DNA of 64,000 nt from Auanema rhodensis (taxonomy: Eukaryota > Nematoda > Chromadorea > Rhabditida > Rhabditidae): NCBI GenBank assembly GCA_964057225.1, contig CAXKVF010000099.1, forward strand, positions 25,648 through 89,647, in the 5' to 3' direction. The notes under the pieces were generated by a model. It did no database searches. It had not been told where the DNA came from and saw only the letters and a program-made list of their open reading frames with translations. Of this stretch, positions 25,873 to 40,656 are shown piece by piece (within the stretch, counting starts at the first letter, position 1; each line of letters starts with the position of its first letter). Position numbers and translations under genes: made by a program.

Positions 25873-28688
25873 TGGTTACCATGAACCAATATCAATAAAA
25901 ATTTGTTTTTAGACTAATATGGACATGGGGAATCTAATTTTGAAAACCGCATCTCTTTATCTTTCACGTGAAGCGAGTTACATACCAAGTGCACATCACG
26001 TGTACATTTAATTAGCATAAATTAAAGTTCACGTAAATTTTAAAGTCATGGTTACCATGCACCAATATCAATAAAAATTTGTTTTTAGACTAATATGGAC
26101 ATGGGGAATCTAATTTTGAAAACCGCATCTCTTTATCTTTCACGTGAAGCGAGTTACATACCGAGTGCACATCACGTGTACATTTAATTAGCATAAATTA
26201 GTGTTCACGTAAATTTCAAGGTCATGGTTACCATGAACCAATATCAATAAAAATTTGTTTTTAGACTAATATGGACATGGGGAATCTAATTTTGAAAACC
26301 GCATCTCTTTATCTTTCACGTGAAGCGAGTTACATACCAAGTGCACATCACGTGTACATTTAATTAGCATAAATTAAAGTTCACGTAAATTTCAAAGTCA
26401 TGGTTACCATGAACCAATATCAATAAAAATTTGTTTTTAGACTAATATGGACATGGGGAATCTAATTTTGAAAACCGCATCTCTTTATCTTTCACGTGAA
26501 GCGGGTTACATACCAAGTGCACATCACGTGTACATTTAATTAGCATAAATTAAAGTTCACGTAAACTTCAAAGTCATGGTTACCATGCACCAATATCAAT
26601 AAAAATTTGTTTTTAGACTAATATGGACATGGGGAATCTAATTTTGAAAACCGCATCTCTTTATCTTTCACGTGAAGCGAGTTACATACCAAGTGCACAT
26701 CACGTGTACATTTAATTAGCATAAATTAAAGTTCACGTAAATTTCAAAGTCATGGTTACCATGAACCAATATCAATAAAAATTTGTTTTTAGACTAATAT
26801 GGACATGGGGAATCTAATTTTGAAAACCGCATCTCTTTATCTTTCACGTGAAGCGAGTTACATACCAAGTGCACATCACGTGTACATTTAATTAGCATAA
26901 ATTAAAGTTCACGTAAATTTCAAAGTCATGGTTACCATGCACCAATATCAATAAAAATTTGTTTTTAGACTAATATGGACATGGGGAATCTAATTTTGAA
27001 AACCGCATCTCTTTATCTTTCACGTGAAGCGAGTTACATACCGAGTGCACATCACGTGTACATTTAATTAGCATAAATTAGTGTTCACGTAAATTTCAAA
27101 GTCATGGTTACCATGAACCAATATCAATAAAAATTTGTTTTTAGACTAATATGGACATGGGGAATCTAATTTTGAAAACCGCATCTCTTTATCTTTCACG
27201 TGAAGCGAGTTACATACCGAGTGCACATCACGTGTACATTTAATTAGCATAAATTAGTGTTCACGTAAATTTCAAAGTCATGGTTACCATGAACCAATAT
27301 CAATAAAAATTTGTTTTTAGACTAATATGGACATGGGGAATCTAATTTTGAAAACCGCATCTCTTTATCTTTCACGTGAAGCGAGTTACATACCAAGTGC
27401 ACATCACGTGTACATTTAATTAGCATAAATTAAAGTTCACGTAAATTTTAAAGTCATGGTTACCATGCACCAATATCAATAAAAATTTGTTTTTAGACTA
27501 ATATGGACATGGGGAATCTAATTTTGAAAACCGCATCTCTTTATCTTTCACGTGAAGCGAGTTACATACCGAGTGCACATCACGTGTACATTTAATTAGC
27601 ATAAATTAGTGTTCACGTAAATTTCAAGGTCATGGTTACCATGAACCAATATCAATAAAAATTTGTTTTTAGACTAATATGGACATGGGGAATCTAATTT
27701 TGAAAACCGCATCTCTTTATCTTTCACGTGAAGCGAGTTACATACCAAGTGCACATCACGTGTACATTTAATTAGCATAAATTAAAGTTCACGTAAATTT
27801 CAAAGTCATGGTTACCATGAACCAATATCAATAAAAATTTGTTTTTAGACTAATATGGACATGGGGAATCTAATTTTGAAAACCGCATCTCTTTATCTTT
27901 CACGTGAAGCGGGTTACATACCAAGTGCACATCACGTGTACATTTAATTAGCATAAATTAAAGTTCACGTAAACTTCAAAGTCATGGTTACCATGCACCA
28001 ATATCAATAAAAATTTGTTTTTAGACTAATATGGACATGGGGAATCTAATTTTGAAAACCGCATCTCTTTATCTTTCACGTGAAGCGAGTTACATACCAA
28101 GTGCACATCACGTGTACATTTAATTAGCATAAATTAAAGTTCACGTAAATTTCAAAGTCATGGTTACCATGAACCAATATCAATAAAAATTTGTTTTTAG
28201 ACTAATATGGACATGGGGAATCTAATTTTGAAAACCGCATCTCTTTATCTTTCACGTGAAGCGAGTTACATACCAAGTGCACATCACGTGTACATTTAAT
28301 TAGCATAAATTAAAGTTCACGTAAATTTCAAAGTCATGGTTACCATGCACCAATATCAATAAAAATTTGTTTTTAGACTAATATGGACATGGGGAATCTA
28401 ATTTTGAAAACCGCATCTCTTTATCTTTCACGTGAAGCGAGTTACATACCGAGTGCACATCACGTGTACATTTAATTAGCATAAATTAGTGTTCACGTAA
28501 ATTTCAAAGTCATGGTTACCATGAACCAATATCAATAAAAATTTGTTTTTAGACTAATATGGACATGGGGAATCTAATTTTGAAAACCGCATCTCTTTAT
28601 CTTTCACGTGAAGCGAGTTACATACCAAGTGCACATCACGTGTACATTTAATTAGCATAAATTAAAGTTCACGTAAATTTCAAAGTCA
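25873..28688. repeat. 8-monomer (1,408 bp) tandem duplication
   Basis: 25873-27280 and 27281-28688 share the order TTTTAAAG; gcacc with CCGAGTGC, TAGTGTTC and CAAGGTC; plain; GCGGGTT with AAACTTC; gcacc; gaacc; gcacc with CCGAGTGC and TAGTGTTC; gaacc. Only the last monomers differ: the one at 27105 carries CCGAGTGC and TAGTGTTC, the one at 28513 does not. Confidence 0.85.
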
Positions 28689-31504
28689 TGGTTACCATGA
28701 AGCAATATCAATAAAAATTTGTTTTTAGACTAATATGGACATGGGGAATCTAATTTTGAAAACCGCATTTCTTTATTTTTCACGTGAAGCGAGTTACATA
28801 CCAAGTGCACATCACGTGTACATTTAATTAGCATAAATTAAAGTTCACGTAAACTTCAAAGTCATGGTTACCATGCACCAATATCAATAAAAATTTGTTT
28901 TTAGACTAATATGGACATGGGGAATCTAATTTTGAAAACCGCATCTCTTTATCTTTCACGTGAAGCGAGTTACATACCAAGTGCACATCACGTGTACATT
29001 TAATTAGCATAAATTAAAGTTCACGTAAATTTCAAAGTCATGGTTACCATGAACCAATATCAATAAAAATTTGTTTTTAGACTAATATGGACATGGGGAA
29101 TCTAATTTTGAAAACCGCATCTCTTTATCTTTCACGTGAAGCGAGTTACATACCAAGTGCACATCACGTGTACATTTAATTAGCATAAATTAAAGTTCAC
29201 GTAAATTTCAAAGTCATGGTTACCATGCACCAATATCAATAAAAATTTGTTTTTAGACTAATATGGACATGGGGAATCTAATTTTGAAAACCGCATCTCT
29301 TTATCTTTCACGTGAAGCGAGTTACATACCGAGTGCACATCACGTGTACATTTAATTAGCATAAATTAGTGTTCACGTAAATTTCAAAGTCATGGTTACC
29401 ATGAACCAATATCAATAAAAATTTGTTTTTAGACTAATATGGACATGGGGAATCTAATTTTGAAAACCGCATCTCTTTATCTTTCACGTGAAGCGAGTTA
29501 CATACCAAGTGCACATCACGTGTACATTTAATTAGCATAAATTAAAGTTCACGTAAATTTCAAAGTCATGGTTACCATGAAGCAATATCAATAAAAATTT
29601 GTTTTTAGACTAATATGGACATGGGGAATCTAATTTTGAAAACCGCATTTCTTTATTTTTCACGTGAAGCGAGTTACATACCAAGTGCACATCACGTGTA
29701 CATTTAATTAGCATAAATTAAAGTTCACGTAAATTTCAAAGTCATGGTTACCATGCACCAATATCAATAAAAATTTGTTTTTAGACTAATATGGACATGG
29801 GGAATCTAATTTTGAAAACCGCATCTCTTTATCTTTCACGTGAAGCGAGTTACATACCAAGTGCACATCACGTGTACATTTAATTAGCATAAATTAAAGT
29901 TCACGTAAATTTCAAAGTCATGGTTACCATGAACCAATATCAATAAAAATTTGTTTTTAGACTAATATGGACATGGGGAATCTAATTTTGAAAACCGCAT
30001 CTCTTTATCTTTCACGTGAAGCGAGTTACATACCAAGTGCACATCACGTGTACATTTAATTAGCATAAATTAAAGTTCACGTAAATTTTAAAGTCATGGT
30101 TACCATGCACCAATATCAATAAAAATTTGTTTTTAGACTAATATGGACATGGGGAATCTAATTTTGAAAACCGCATCTCTTTATCTTTCACGTGAAGCGA
30201 GTTACATACCGAGTGCACATCACGTGTACATTTAATTAGCATAAATTAGTGTTCACGTAAATTTCAAGGTCATGGTTACCATGAACCAATATCAATAAAA
30301 ATTTGTTTTTAGACTAATATGGACATGGGGAATCTAATTTTGAAAACCGCATCTCTTTATCTTTCACGTGAAGCGAGTTACATACCAAGTGCACATCACG
30401 TGTACATTTAATTAGCATAAATTAAAGTTCACGTAAATTTCAAAGTCATGGTTACCATGAACCAATATCAATAAAAATTTGTTTTTAGACTAATATGGAC
30501 ATGGGGAATCTAATTTTGAAAACCGCATCTCTTTATCTTTCACGTGAAGCGGGTTACATACCAAGTGCACATCACGTGTACATTTAATTAGCATAAATTA
30601 AAGTTCACGTAAACTTCAAAGTCATGGTTACCATGCACCAATATCAATAAAAATTTGTTTTTAGACTAATATGGACATGGGGAATCTAATTTTGAAAACC
30701 GCATCTCTTTATCTTTCACGTGAAGCGAGTTACATACCAAGTGCACATCACGTGTACATTTAATTAGCATAAATTAAAGTTCACGTAAATTTCAAAGTCA
30801 TGGTTACCATGAACCAATATCAATAAAAATTTGTTTTTAGACTAATATGGACATGGGGAATCTAATTTTGAAAACCGCATCTCTTTATCTTTCACGTGAA
30901 GCGAGTTACATACCAAGTGCACATCACGTGTACATTTAATTAGCATAAATTAAAGTTCACGTAAATTTCAAAGTCATGGTTACCATGCACCAATATCAAT
31001 AAAAATTTGTTTTTAGACTAATATGGACATGGGGAATCTAATTTTGAAAACCGCATCTCTTTATCTTTCACGTGAAGCGAGTTACATACCGAGTGCACAT
31101 CACGTGTACATTTAATTAGCATAAATTAGTGTTCACGTAAATTTCAAAGTCATGGTTACCATGAACCAATATCAATAAAAATTTGTTTTTAGACTAATAT
31201 GGACATGGGGAATCTAATTTTGAAAACCGCATCTCTTTATCTTTCACGTGAAGCGAGTTACATACCAAGTGCACATCACGTGTACATTTAATTAGCATAA
31301 ATTAAAGTTCACGTAAATTTCAAAGTCATGGTTACCATGAAGCAATATCAATAAAAATTTGTTTTTAGACTAATATGGACATGGGGAATCTAATTTTGAA
31401 AACCGCATTTCTTTATTTTTCACGTGAAGCGAGTTACATACCAAGTGCACATCACGTGTACATTTAATTAGCATAAATTAAAGTTCACGTAAATTTCAAA
31501 GTCA
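27281..31504. repeat. 9 monomers copied at a 15-monomer (2,640 bp) offset
   Basis: 27281-28864 and 29921-31504 share nine monomers in order; AAACTTC in the last one (28689) is absent at 31329. Between them, 27985-28864 and 28865-29744 are a 5-monomer (880 bp) duplication ending in gaagc copies with CATTTCT and ATTTTTCACG. So the 15-monomer offset contains a nested 5-monomer step. Confidence 0.8.
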
Positions 31505-34500
31505 TGGTTACCATGCACCAATATCAATAAAAATTTGTTTTTAGACTAATATGGACATGGGGAATCTAATTTTGAAAACCGCATCTCTTTATCTTTCACG
31601 TGAAGCGAGTTACATACCAAGTGCACATCACGTGTACATTTAATTAGCATAAATTAAAGTTCACGTAAATTTCAAAGTCATGGTTACCATGAACCAATAT
31701 CAATAAAAATTTGTTTTTAGACTAATATGGACATGGGGAATCTAATTTTGAAAACCGCATCTCTTTATCTTTCACGTGAAGCGAGTTACATACCAAGTGC
31801 ACATCACGTGTACATTTAATTAGCATAAATTAAAGTTCACGTAAATTTCAAAGTCATGGTTACCATGAACCAATATCACTAAAAATTTGTTTTTAAACTA
31901 ATATGGACATGGGGAATCTAATTTTGAAAACCGCATCTCTTTATCTTTCACGTGAAGCGAGTTACATACCAAGTGCACATCACGTGTACATTTAATTAGC
32001 ATAAATTAAAGTTCACGTAAACTTCAAAGTCATGGTTACCATGAAGCAATATCAATAAAAATTTGTTTTTAGACTAATATGGACATGGGGAATCTAATTT
32101 TGAAAACCGCATCTCTTTATCTTTCACGTGAAGCGAGTTACATACCAAGTGCACATCACGTGTACATTTAATTAGCATAAATTAAAGTTCACGTAAATTT
32201 CAAAGTCATGGTTACCATGAACCAATATCAATAAAAATTTGTTTTTAGACTAATATGGACATGGGGAATCTAATTTTGAAAACCGCATCTCTTTATCTTT
32301 CACGTGAAGCGAGTTACATACCAAGTGCACATCACGTGTACATTTAATTAGCATAAATTAAAGTTCACGTAAATTTCAAAGTCATGGTTACCATGAACCA
32401 ATATCAATAAAAATTTGTTTTTAGACTAATATGGACATGGGGAATCTAATTTTGAAAACCGCATCTCTTTATCTTTCACGTGAAGCGAGTTACATACCAA
32501 GTGCACATCACGTGTACATTTAATTAGCATAAATTAAAGTTCACGTAAATTTCAAAGTCATGGTTACCATGAAGCAATATCAATAAAAATTTGTTTTTAG
32601 ACTAATATGGACATGGGGAATCTAATTTTGAAAACCGCATCTCTTTATCTTTCACGTGAAGCGAGTTACATACCAAGTGCACATCACGTGTACATTTAAT
32701 TAGCATGAATTAAAGTTCACGTAAATTTCAAAGTCATGGTTACCATGCACCAATATCAATAAAAATTTGTTTTTAGACTAATATGGACATGGGGAATATA
32801 ATTTTGAAAACCGCATCTCTTTATCTTTCACGTGAAGCGAGTTACATACCAAGTGCACATCACGTGTACATTTAATTAGCATAAATTAAAGTTCACGTAA
32901 ATTTCAAAGTCATGGTTACCATGAACCAATATCAATAAAAATTTGTTTTTAGACTAATATGGACATGGGGAATCTAATTTTGAAAACCGCATCTCTTTAT
33001 CTTTCACGTGAAGCGAGTTACATACCAAGTGCACATCACGTGTACATTTAATTAGCATAAATTAAAGTTCACGTAAATTTCAAAGTCATGGTTACCATGA
33101 AGCAATATCAATAAAAATTTGTTTTTAGACTAATATGGACATGGGGAATCTAATTTTGAAAACCGCATCTCTTTATCTTTCACGTGAAGCGAGTTACATA
33201 CCAAGTGCACATCACGTGTACATTTAATTAGCATAAATTAAAGTTCACGTAAATTTCAAAGTCATGGTTACCATGCACCAATATCAATAAAAATTTGTTT
33301 TTAGACTAATATGGACATGAGGAATCTAATTTTGAAAACCGCATCTCTTTATCTTTCACGTGAAGCGAGTTACATACCAAGTGCACATCACGTGTACATT
33401 TAATTAGCATAAATTAAAGTTCACGTAAATTTCAAAGTCATGGTTACCATGAACCAATATCAATAAAAATTTGTTTTTAGACTAATATGGACAAGGGGAA
33501 TCTAATTTTGAGAACCGCATCTCTTTATCTTTCACGTGAAGCGAGTTACATACCAAGTGCACATCACGTGTACATTTAATTAGCATAAATTAAAGTTCAC
33601 GTAAATTTCAAAGTCATGGTTACCATGAACCAATATCAATAAAAATTTGTTTTTAGACTAATATGGACATGGGGAATCTAATTTTGAAAACCGCATCTCT
33701 TCATCTTTCACGTGAAGCGAGTTACATACCAAGTGCACATCACGTGTACATTTAATTAGCATAAATTAAAGTTCACGTAAACTTCAAAGTCATGGTTACC
33801 ATGAAGCAATATCAATGAAAATTTGTTTTTAGACTAATATGGACATGGGGAATCTAATTTTGAAAACCGCATATCTTTATCTTTCACGTGAAGCGAGTTA
33901 CATACCAAGTGCACATCACGTGTACATTTAATTAGCATAAATTAAAGTTCACGTAAACTTCAAAGTCATGGTTACCATGAAGCAATATCAATAAAAATTT
34001 GTTTTTAGACTAATATGGACATGGGGAATCTAATTTTGAAAACCGCATCTCTTTATCTTTCACGTGAAGCGAGTTACATACCAAGTGCACATCACGTGTA
34101 CATTTAATTAGCATAAATTAAAGTTCACGTAAATTTCAAAGTCATGGTTACCATGAACCAATATCAATAAAAATTTGTTTTTAGACTAATATGGACATGG
34201 GGAATCTAATTTTGAAAACCGCATCTCTTTATCTTTCACGTGAAGCGAGTTACATACCAAGTGCACATCACGTGTACATTTAATTAACATAAATTGAAGT
34301 TCACGTAAATTTCAAAGTCATGGTTACCATGCACCAATATCAATAAAAATTTGTTTTTAGACTAATATGGACATGGGGAATCTAATTTTGAAAACCGCAT
34401 ATCTTTATCTTTCACGTGAAGCGAGTTACATACCAAGTGCACATCACGTGTACATTTAATTAGCATAAATTAAAGTTCACGTAAATTTCAAAGTCATGGT

Positions 34501-35200
34501 TACCATGAACCAATATCAATAAAAATTTGTTTTTAGACTAATATGGACATGGGGAATCTAATTTTGAAAACCGCATCTCTTCATCTTTCACGTGAAGCGA
34601 GTTACATACCAAGTGCACATCACGTGTACATTTAATTAGCATAAATTAAAGTTCACGTAAACTTCAAAGTCATGGTTACCATGAAGCAATATCAATAAAA
34701 ATTTGTTTTTAGACTAATATGGACATGGGGAATCTAATTTTGAAAACCGCACCTCTTTATCTTTCACGTGAAGCGAGTTACATACCAAGTGCACATCACG
34801 TGTACATTTAATTAGCATAAATTAAAGTTCACGTAAATTTCAAAGTCATGGTTACCATGAACCAATATCAATAAAAATTTGTTTTTAGACTAATATGGAC
34901 ATGGGGAATCTAATTTTGAAAACCGCATCTCTTTATCTTTCACGTGAAGCGAGTTACATACCAAGTGCACATCACGTGTACATTTAATTAACATAAATTG
35001 AAGTTCACGTAAATTTCAAAGTCATGGTTACCATGCACCAATATCAATAAAAATTTGTTTTTAGACTAATATGGACATGGGGAATCTAATTTTGAAAACC
35101 GCATCTCTTTATCTTTCACGTGAAGCGAGTTACATACCAAGTGCACATCACGTGTACATTTAATTAGCATAAATTAAAGTTCACGTAAATTTCAAAGTCA
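30449..35200. repeat. 27-monomer duplicated segment, copy 1
   Basis: This 4,752-bp segment runs from the GCGGGTT/AAACTTC monomer (30449) to a plain gcacc monomer (35025). Landmarks: ATCACTA with TTTTTAAAC (31857), GCATGAAT (32561), GGAATATA (32737), GACAAGG with GAGAACC (33441), CTTCATC (33617), CATATCT (33793 and 34321), TTAACAT with TTGAAG (34145 and 34849) and CACCTCT (34673). All reappear in the same order in the copy that follows. Confidence 0.85.
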
Positions 35201-38200
35201 TGGTTACCATGAACCAATATCAATAAAAATTTGTTTTTAGACTAATATGGACATGGGGAATCTAATTTTGAAAACCGCATCTCTTTATCTTTCACGTGAA
35301 GCGGGTTACATACCAAGTGCACATCACGTGTACATTTAATTAGCATAAATTAAAGTTCACGTAAACTTCAAAGTCATGGTTACCATGCACCAATATCAAT
35401 AAAAATTTGTTTTTAGACTAATATGGACATGGGGAATCTAATTTTGAAAACCGCATCTCTTTATCTTTCACGTGAAGCGAGTTACATACCAAGTGCACAT
35501 CACGTGTACATTTAATTAGCATAAATTAAAGTTCACGTAAATTTCAAAGTCATGGTTACCATGAACCAATATCAATAAAAATTTGTTTTTAGACTAATAT
35601 GGACATGGGGAATCTAATTTTGAAAACCGCATCTCTTTATCTTTCACGTGAAGCGAGTTACATACCAAGTGCACATCACGTGTACATTTAATTAGCATAA
35701 ATTAAAGTTCACGTAAATTTCAAAGTCATGGTTACCATGCACCAATATCAATAAAAATTTGTTTTTAGACTAATATGGACATGGGGAATCTAATTTTGAA
35801 AACCGCATCTCTTTATCTTTCACGTGAAGCGAGTTACATACCGAGTGCACATCACGTGTACATTTAATTAGCATAAATTAGTGTTCACGTAAATTTCAAA
35901 GTCATGGTTACCATGAACCAATATCAATAAAAATTTGTTTTTAGACTAATATGGACATGGGGAATCTAATTTTGAAAACCGCATCTCTTTATCTTTCACG
36001 TGAAGCGAGTTACATACCAAGTGCACATCACGTGTACATTTAATTAGCATAAATTAAAGTTCACGTAAATTTCAAAGTCATGGTTACCATGCACCAATAT
36101 CAATAAAAATTTGTTTTTAGACTAATATGGACATGGGGAATCTAATTTTGAAAACCGCATCTCTTTATCTTTCACGTGAAGCGAGTTACATACCGAGTGC
36201 ACATCACGTGTACATTTAATTAGCATAAATTAGTGTTCACGTAAATTTCAAAGTCATGGTTACCATGAACCAATATCAATAAAAATTTGTTTTTAGACTA
36301 ATATGGACATGGGGAATCTAATTTTGAAAACCGCATCTCTTTATCTTTCACGTGAAGCGAGTTACATACCAAGTGCACATCACGTGTACATTTAATTAGC
36401 ATAAATTAAAGTTCACGTAAATTTCAAAGTCATGGTTACCATGCACCAATATCAATAAAAATTTGTTTTTAGACTAATATGGACATGGGGAATCTAATTT
36501 TGAAAACCGCATCTCTTTATCTTTCACGTGAAGCGAGTTACATACCGAGTGCACATCACGTGTACATTTAATTAGCATAAATTAGTGTTCACGTAAATTT
36601 CAAAGTCATGGTTACCATGAACCAATATCAATAAAAATTTGTTTTTAGACTAATATGGACATGGGGAATCTAATTTTGAAAACCGCATCTCTTTATCTTT
36701 CACGTGAAGCGAGTTACATACCAAGTGCACATCACGTGTACATTTAATTAGCATAAATTAAAGTTCACGTAAATTTCAAAGTCATGGTTACCATGAAGCA
36801 ATATCAATAAAAATTTGTTTTTAGACTAATATGGACATGGGGAATCTAATTTTGAAAACCGCATTTCTTTATTTTTCACGTGAAGCGAGTTACATACCAA
36901 GTGCACATCACGTGTACATTTAATTAGCATAAATTAAAGTTCACGTAAATTTCAAAGTCATGGTTACCATGCACCAATATCAATAAAAATTTGTTTTTAG
37001 ACTAATATGGACATGGGGAATCTAATTTTGAAAACCGCATCTCTTTATCTTTCACGTGAAGCGAGTTACATACCAAGTGCACATCACGTGTACATTTAAT
37101 TAGCATAAATTAAAGTTCACGTAAATTTCAAAGTCATGGTTACCATGAACCAATATCAATAAAAATTTGTTTTTAGACTAATATGGACATGGGGAATCTA
37201 ATTTTGAAAACCGCATCTCTTTATCTTTCACGTGAAGCGAGTTACATACCAAGTGCACATCACGTGTACATTTAATTAGCATAAATTAAAGTTCACGTAA
37301 ATTTCAAAGTCATGGTTACCATGAACCAATATCACTAAAAATTTGTTTTTAAACTAATATGGACATGGGGAATCTAATTTTGAAAACCGCATCTCTTTAT
37401 CTTTCACGTGAAGCGAGTTACATACCAAGTGCACATCACGTGTACATTTAATTAGCATAAATTAAAGTTCACGTAAACTTCAAAGTCATGGTTACCATGA
37501 AGCAATATCAATAAAAATTTGTTTTTAGACTAATATGGACATGGGGAATCTAATTTTGAAAACCGCATCTCTTTATCTTTCACGTGAAGCGAGTTACATA
37601 CCAAGTGCACATCACGTGTACATTTAATTAGCATAAATTAAAGTTCACGTAAATTTCAAAGTCATGGTTACCATGAACCAATATCAATAAAAATTTGTTT
37701 TTAGACTAATATGGACATGGGGAATCTAATTTTGAAAACCGCATCTCTTTATCTTTCACGTGAAGCGAGTTACATACCAAGTGCACATCACGTGTACATT
37801 TAATTAGCATAAATTAAAGTTCACGTAAATTTCAAAGTCATGGTTACCATGAACCAATATCAATAAAAATTTGTTTTTAGACTAATATGGACATGGGGAA
37901 TCTAATTTTGAAAACCGCATCTCTTTATCTTTCACGTGAAGCGAGTTACATACCAAGTGCACATCACGTGTACATTTAATTAGCATAAATTAAAGTTCAC
38001 GTAAATTTCAAAGTCATGGTTACCATGAAGCAATATCAATAAAAATTTGTTTTTAGACTAATATGGACATGGGGAATCTAATTTTGAAAACCGCATCTCT
38101 TTATCTTTCACGTGAAGCGAGTTACATACCAAGTGCACATCACGTGTACATTTAATTAGCATGAATTAAAGTTCACGTAAATTTCAAAGTCATGGTTACC

Positions 38201-40656
38201 ATGCACCAATATCAATAAAAATTTGTTTTTAGACTAATATGGACATGGGGAATATAATTTTGAAAACCGCATCTCTTTATCTTTCACGTGAAGCGAGTTA
38301 CATACCAAGTGCACATCACGTGTACATTTAATTAGCATAAATTAAAGTTCACGTAAATTTCAAAGTCATGGTTACCATGAACCAATATCAATAAAAATTT
38401 GTTTTTAGACTAATATGGACATGGGGAATCTAATTTTGAAAACCGCATCTCTTTATCTTTCACGTGAAGCGAGTTACATACCAAGTGCACATCACGTGTA
38501 CATTTAATTAGCATAAATTAAAGTTCACGTAAATTTCAAAGTCATGGTTACCATGAAGCAATATCAATAAAAATTTGTTTTTAGACTGATATGGACATGG
38601 GGAATCTAATTTTGAAAACCGCATCTCTTTATCTTTCACGTGAAGCGAGTTACATACCAAGTGCACATCACGTGTACATTTAATTAGCATAAATTAAAGT
38701 TCACGTAAATTTCAAAGTCATGGTTACCATGCACCAATATCAATAAAAATTTGTTTTTAGACTAATATGGACATGGGGAATCTAATTTTGAAAACCGCAT
38801 CTCTTTATCTTTCACGTGAAGCGAGTTACATACCAAGTGCACATCACGTGTACATTTAATTAGCATAAATTAAAGTTCACGTAAATTTCAAAGTCATGGT
38901 TACCATGAACCAATATCAATAAAAATTTGTTTTTAGACTAATATGGACAAGGGGAATCTAATTTTGAGAACCGCATCTCTTTATCTTTCACGTGAAGCGA
39001 GTTACATACCAAGTGCACATCACGTGTACATTTAATTAGCATAAATTAAAGTTCACGTAAATTTCAAAGTCATGGTTACCATGAACCAATATCAATAAAA
39101 ATTTGTTTTTAGACTAATATGGACATGGGGAATCTAATTTTGAAAACCGCATCTCTTCATCTTTCACGTGAAGCGAGTTACATACCAAGTGCACATCACG
39201 TGTACATTTAATTAGCATAAATTAAAGTTCACGTAAACTTCAAAGTCATGGTTACCATGAAGCAATATCAATAAAAATTTGTTTTTAGACTAATATGGAC
39301 ATGGGGAATCTAATTTTGAAAACCGCATATCTTTATCTTTCACGTGAAGCGAGTTACATACCAAGTGCACATCACGTGTACATTTAATTAGCATAAATTA
39401 AAGTTCACGTAAACTTCAAAGTCATGGTTACCATGAAGCAATATCAATAAAAATTTGTTTTTAGACTAATATGGACATGGGGAATCTAATTTTGAAAACC
39501 GCATCTCTTTATCTTTCACGTGAAGCGAGTTACATACCAAGTGCACATCACGTGTACATTTAATTAGCATAAATTAAAGTTCACGTAAATTTCAAAGTCA
39601 TGGTTACCATGAACCAATATCAATAAAAATTTGTTTTTAGACTAATATGGACATGGGGAATCTAATTTTGAAAACCGCATCTCTTTATCTTTCACGTGAA
39701 GCGAGTTACATACCAAGTGCACATCACGTGTACATTTAATTAACATAAATTGAAGTTCACGTAAATTTCAAAGTCATGGTTACCATGCACCAATATCAAT
39801 AAAAATTTGTTTTTAGACTAATATGGACATGGGGAATCTAATTTTGAAAACCGCATATCTTTATCTTTCACGTGAAGCGAGTTACATACCAAGTGCACAT
39901 CACGTGTACATTTAATTAGCATAAATTAAAGTTCACGTAAATTTCAAAGTCATGGTTACCATGAACCAATATCAATAAAAATTTGTTTTTAGACTAATAT
40001 GGACATGGGGAATCTAATTTTGAAAACCGCATCTCTTCATCTTTCACGTGAAGCGAGTTACATACCAAGTGCACATCACGTGTACATTTAATTAGCATAA
40101 ATTAAAGTTCACGTAAACTTCAAAGTCATGGTTACCATGAAGCAATATCAATAAAAATTTGTTTTTAGACTAATATGGACATGGGGAATCTAATTTTGAA
40201 AACCGCACCTCTTTATCTTTCACGTGAAGCGAGTTACATACCAAGTGCACATCACGTGTACATTTAATTAGCATAAATTAAAGTTCACGTAAATTTCAAA
40301 GTCATGGTTACCATGAACCAATATCAATAAAAATTTGTTTTTAGACTAATATGGACATGGGGAATCTAATTTTGAAAACCGCATCTCTTTATCTTTCACG
40401 TGAAGCGAGTTACATACCAAGTGCACATCACGTGTACATTTAATTAACATAAATTGAAGTTCACGTAAATTTCAAAGTCATGGTTACCATGCACCAATAT
40501 CAATAAAAATTTGTTTTTAGACTAATATGGACATGGGGAATCTAATTTTGAAAACCGCATCTCTTTATCTTTCACGTGAAGCGAGTTACATACCAAGTGC
40601 ACATCACGTGTACATTTAATTAGCATAAATTAAAGTTCACGTAAATTTCAAAGTCA
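35201..40656. repeat. 27-monomer duplicated segment, copy 2, with dimer expansion
   Basis: The copy begins again with GCGGGTT/AAACTTC at 35201 and is 31 monomers long because it contains two extra dimers (see 35729-36784). From 36257 to 40656 it aligns with 30801-35200 at a constant 5,456-bp offset. Only three differences were seen by eye in 4,400 bp: ACTGAT at 38545 (ACTAAT in copy 1), ATGGGG at 38721 (ATGAGG at 33265), and ATCAATAAA at 39249 (ATCAATGAA at 33793). That is about 99.9% identity, so the duplication is recent. Confidence 0.85.
35729..36784. repeat. 352-bp dimer in three tandem copies
   Basis: Dimers at 35729, 36081 and 36433 each consist of a gcacc monomer with CCGAGTGC and TAGTGTTC followed by a plain gaacc monomer. 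The corresponding place in copy 1 (from 30977) has this dimer once. This explains why copy 2 of the 27-monomer duplication is four monomers (704 bp) longer. Confidence 0.8.

Noticed and set aside
38508-38690. Identical 60-codon minus-strand open frame, 22,704 bp (129 monomers) away
   Set aside because: It comes from the same chance stop loss (ACTGAT) in another gaagc monomer. The flanks differ (AA here, GT at 15993-15994), so it is not a conserved gene; the identity reflects the repeat.
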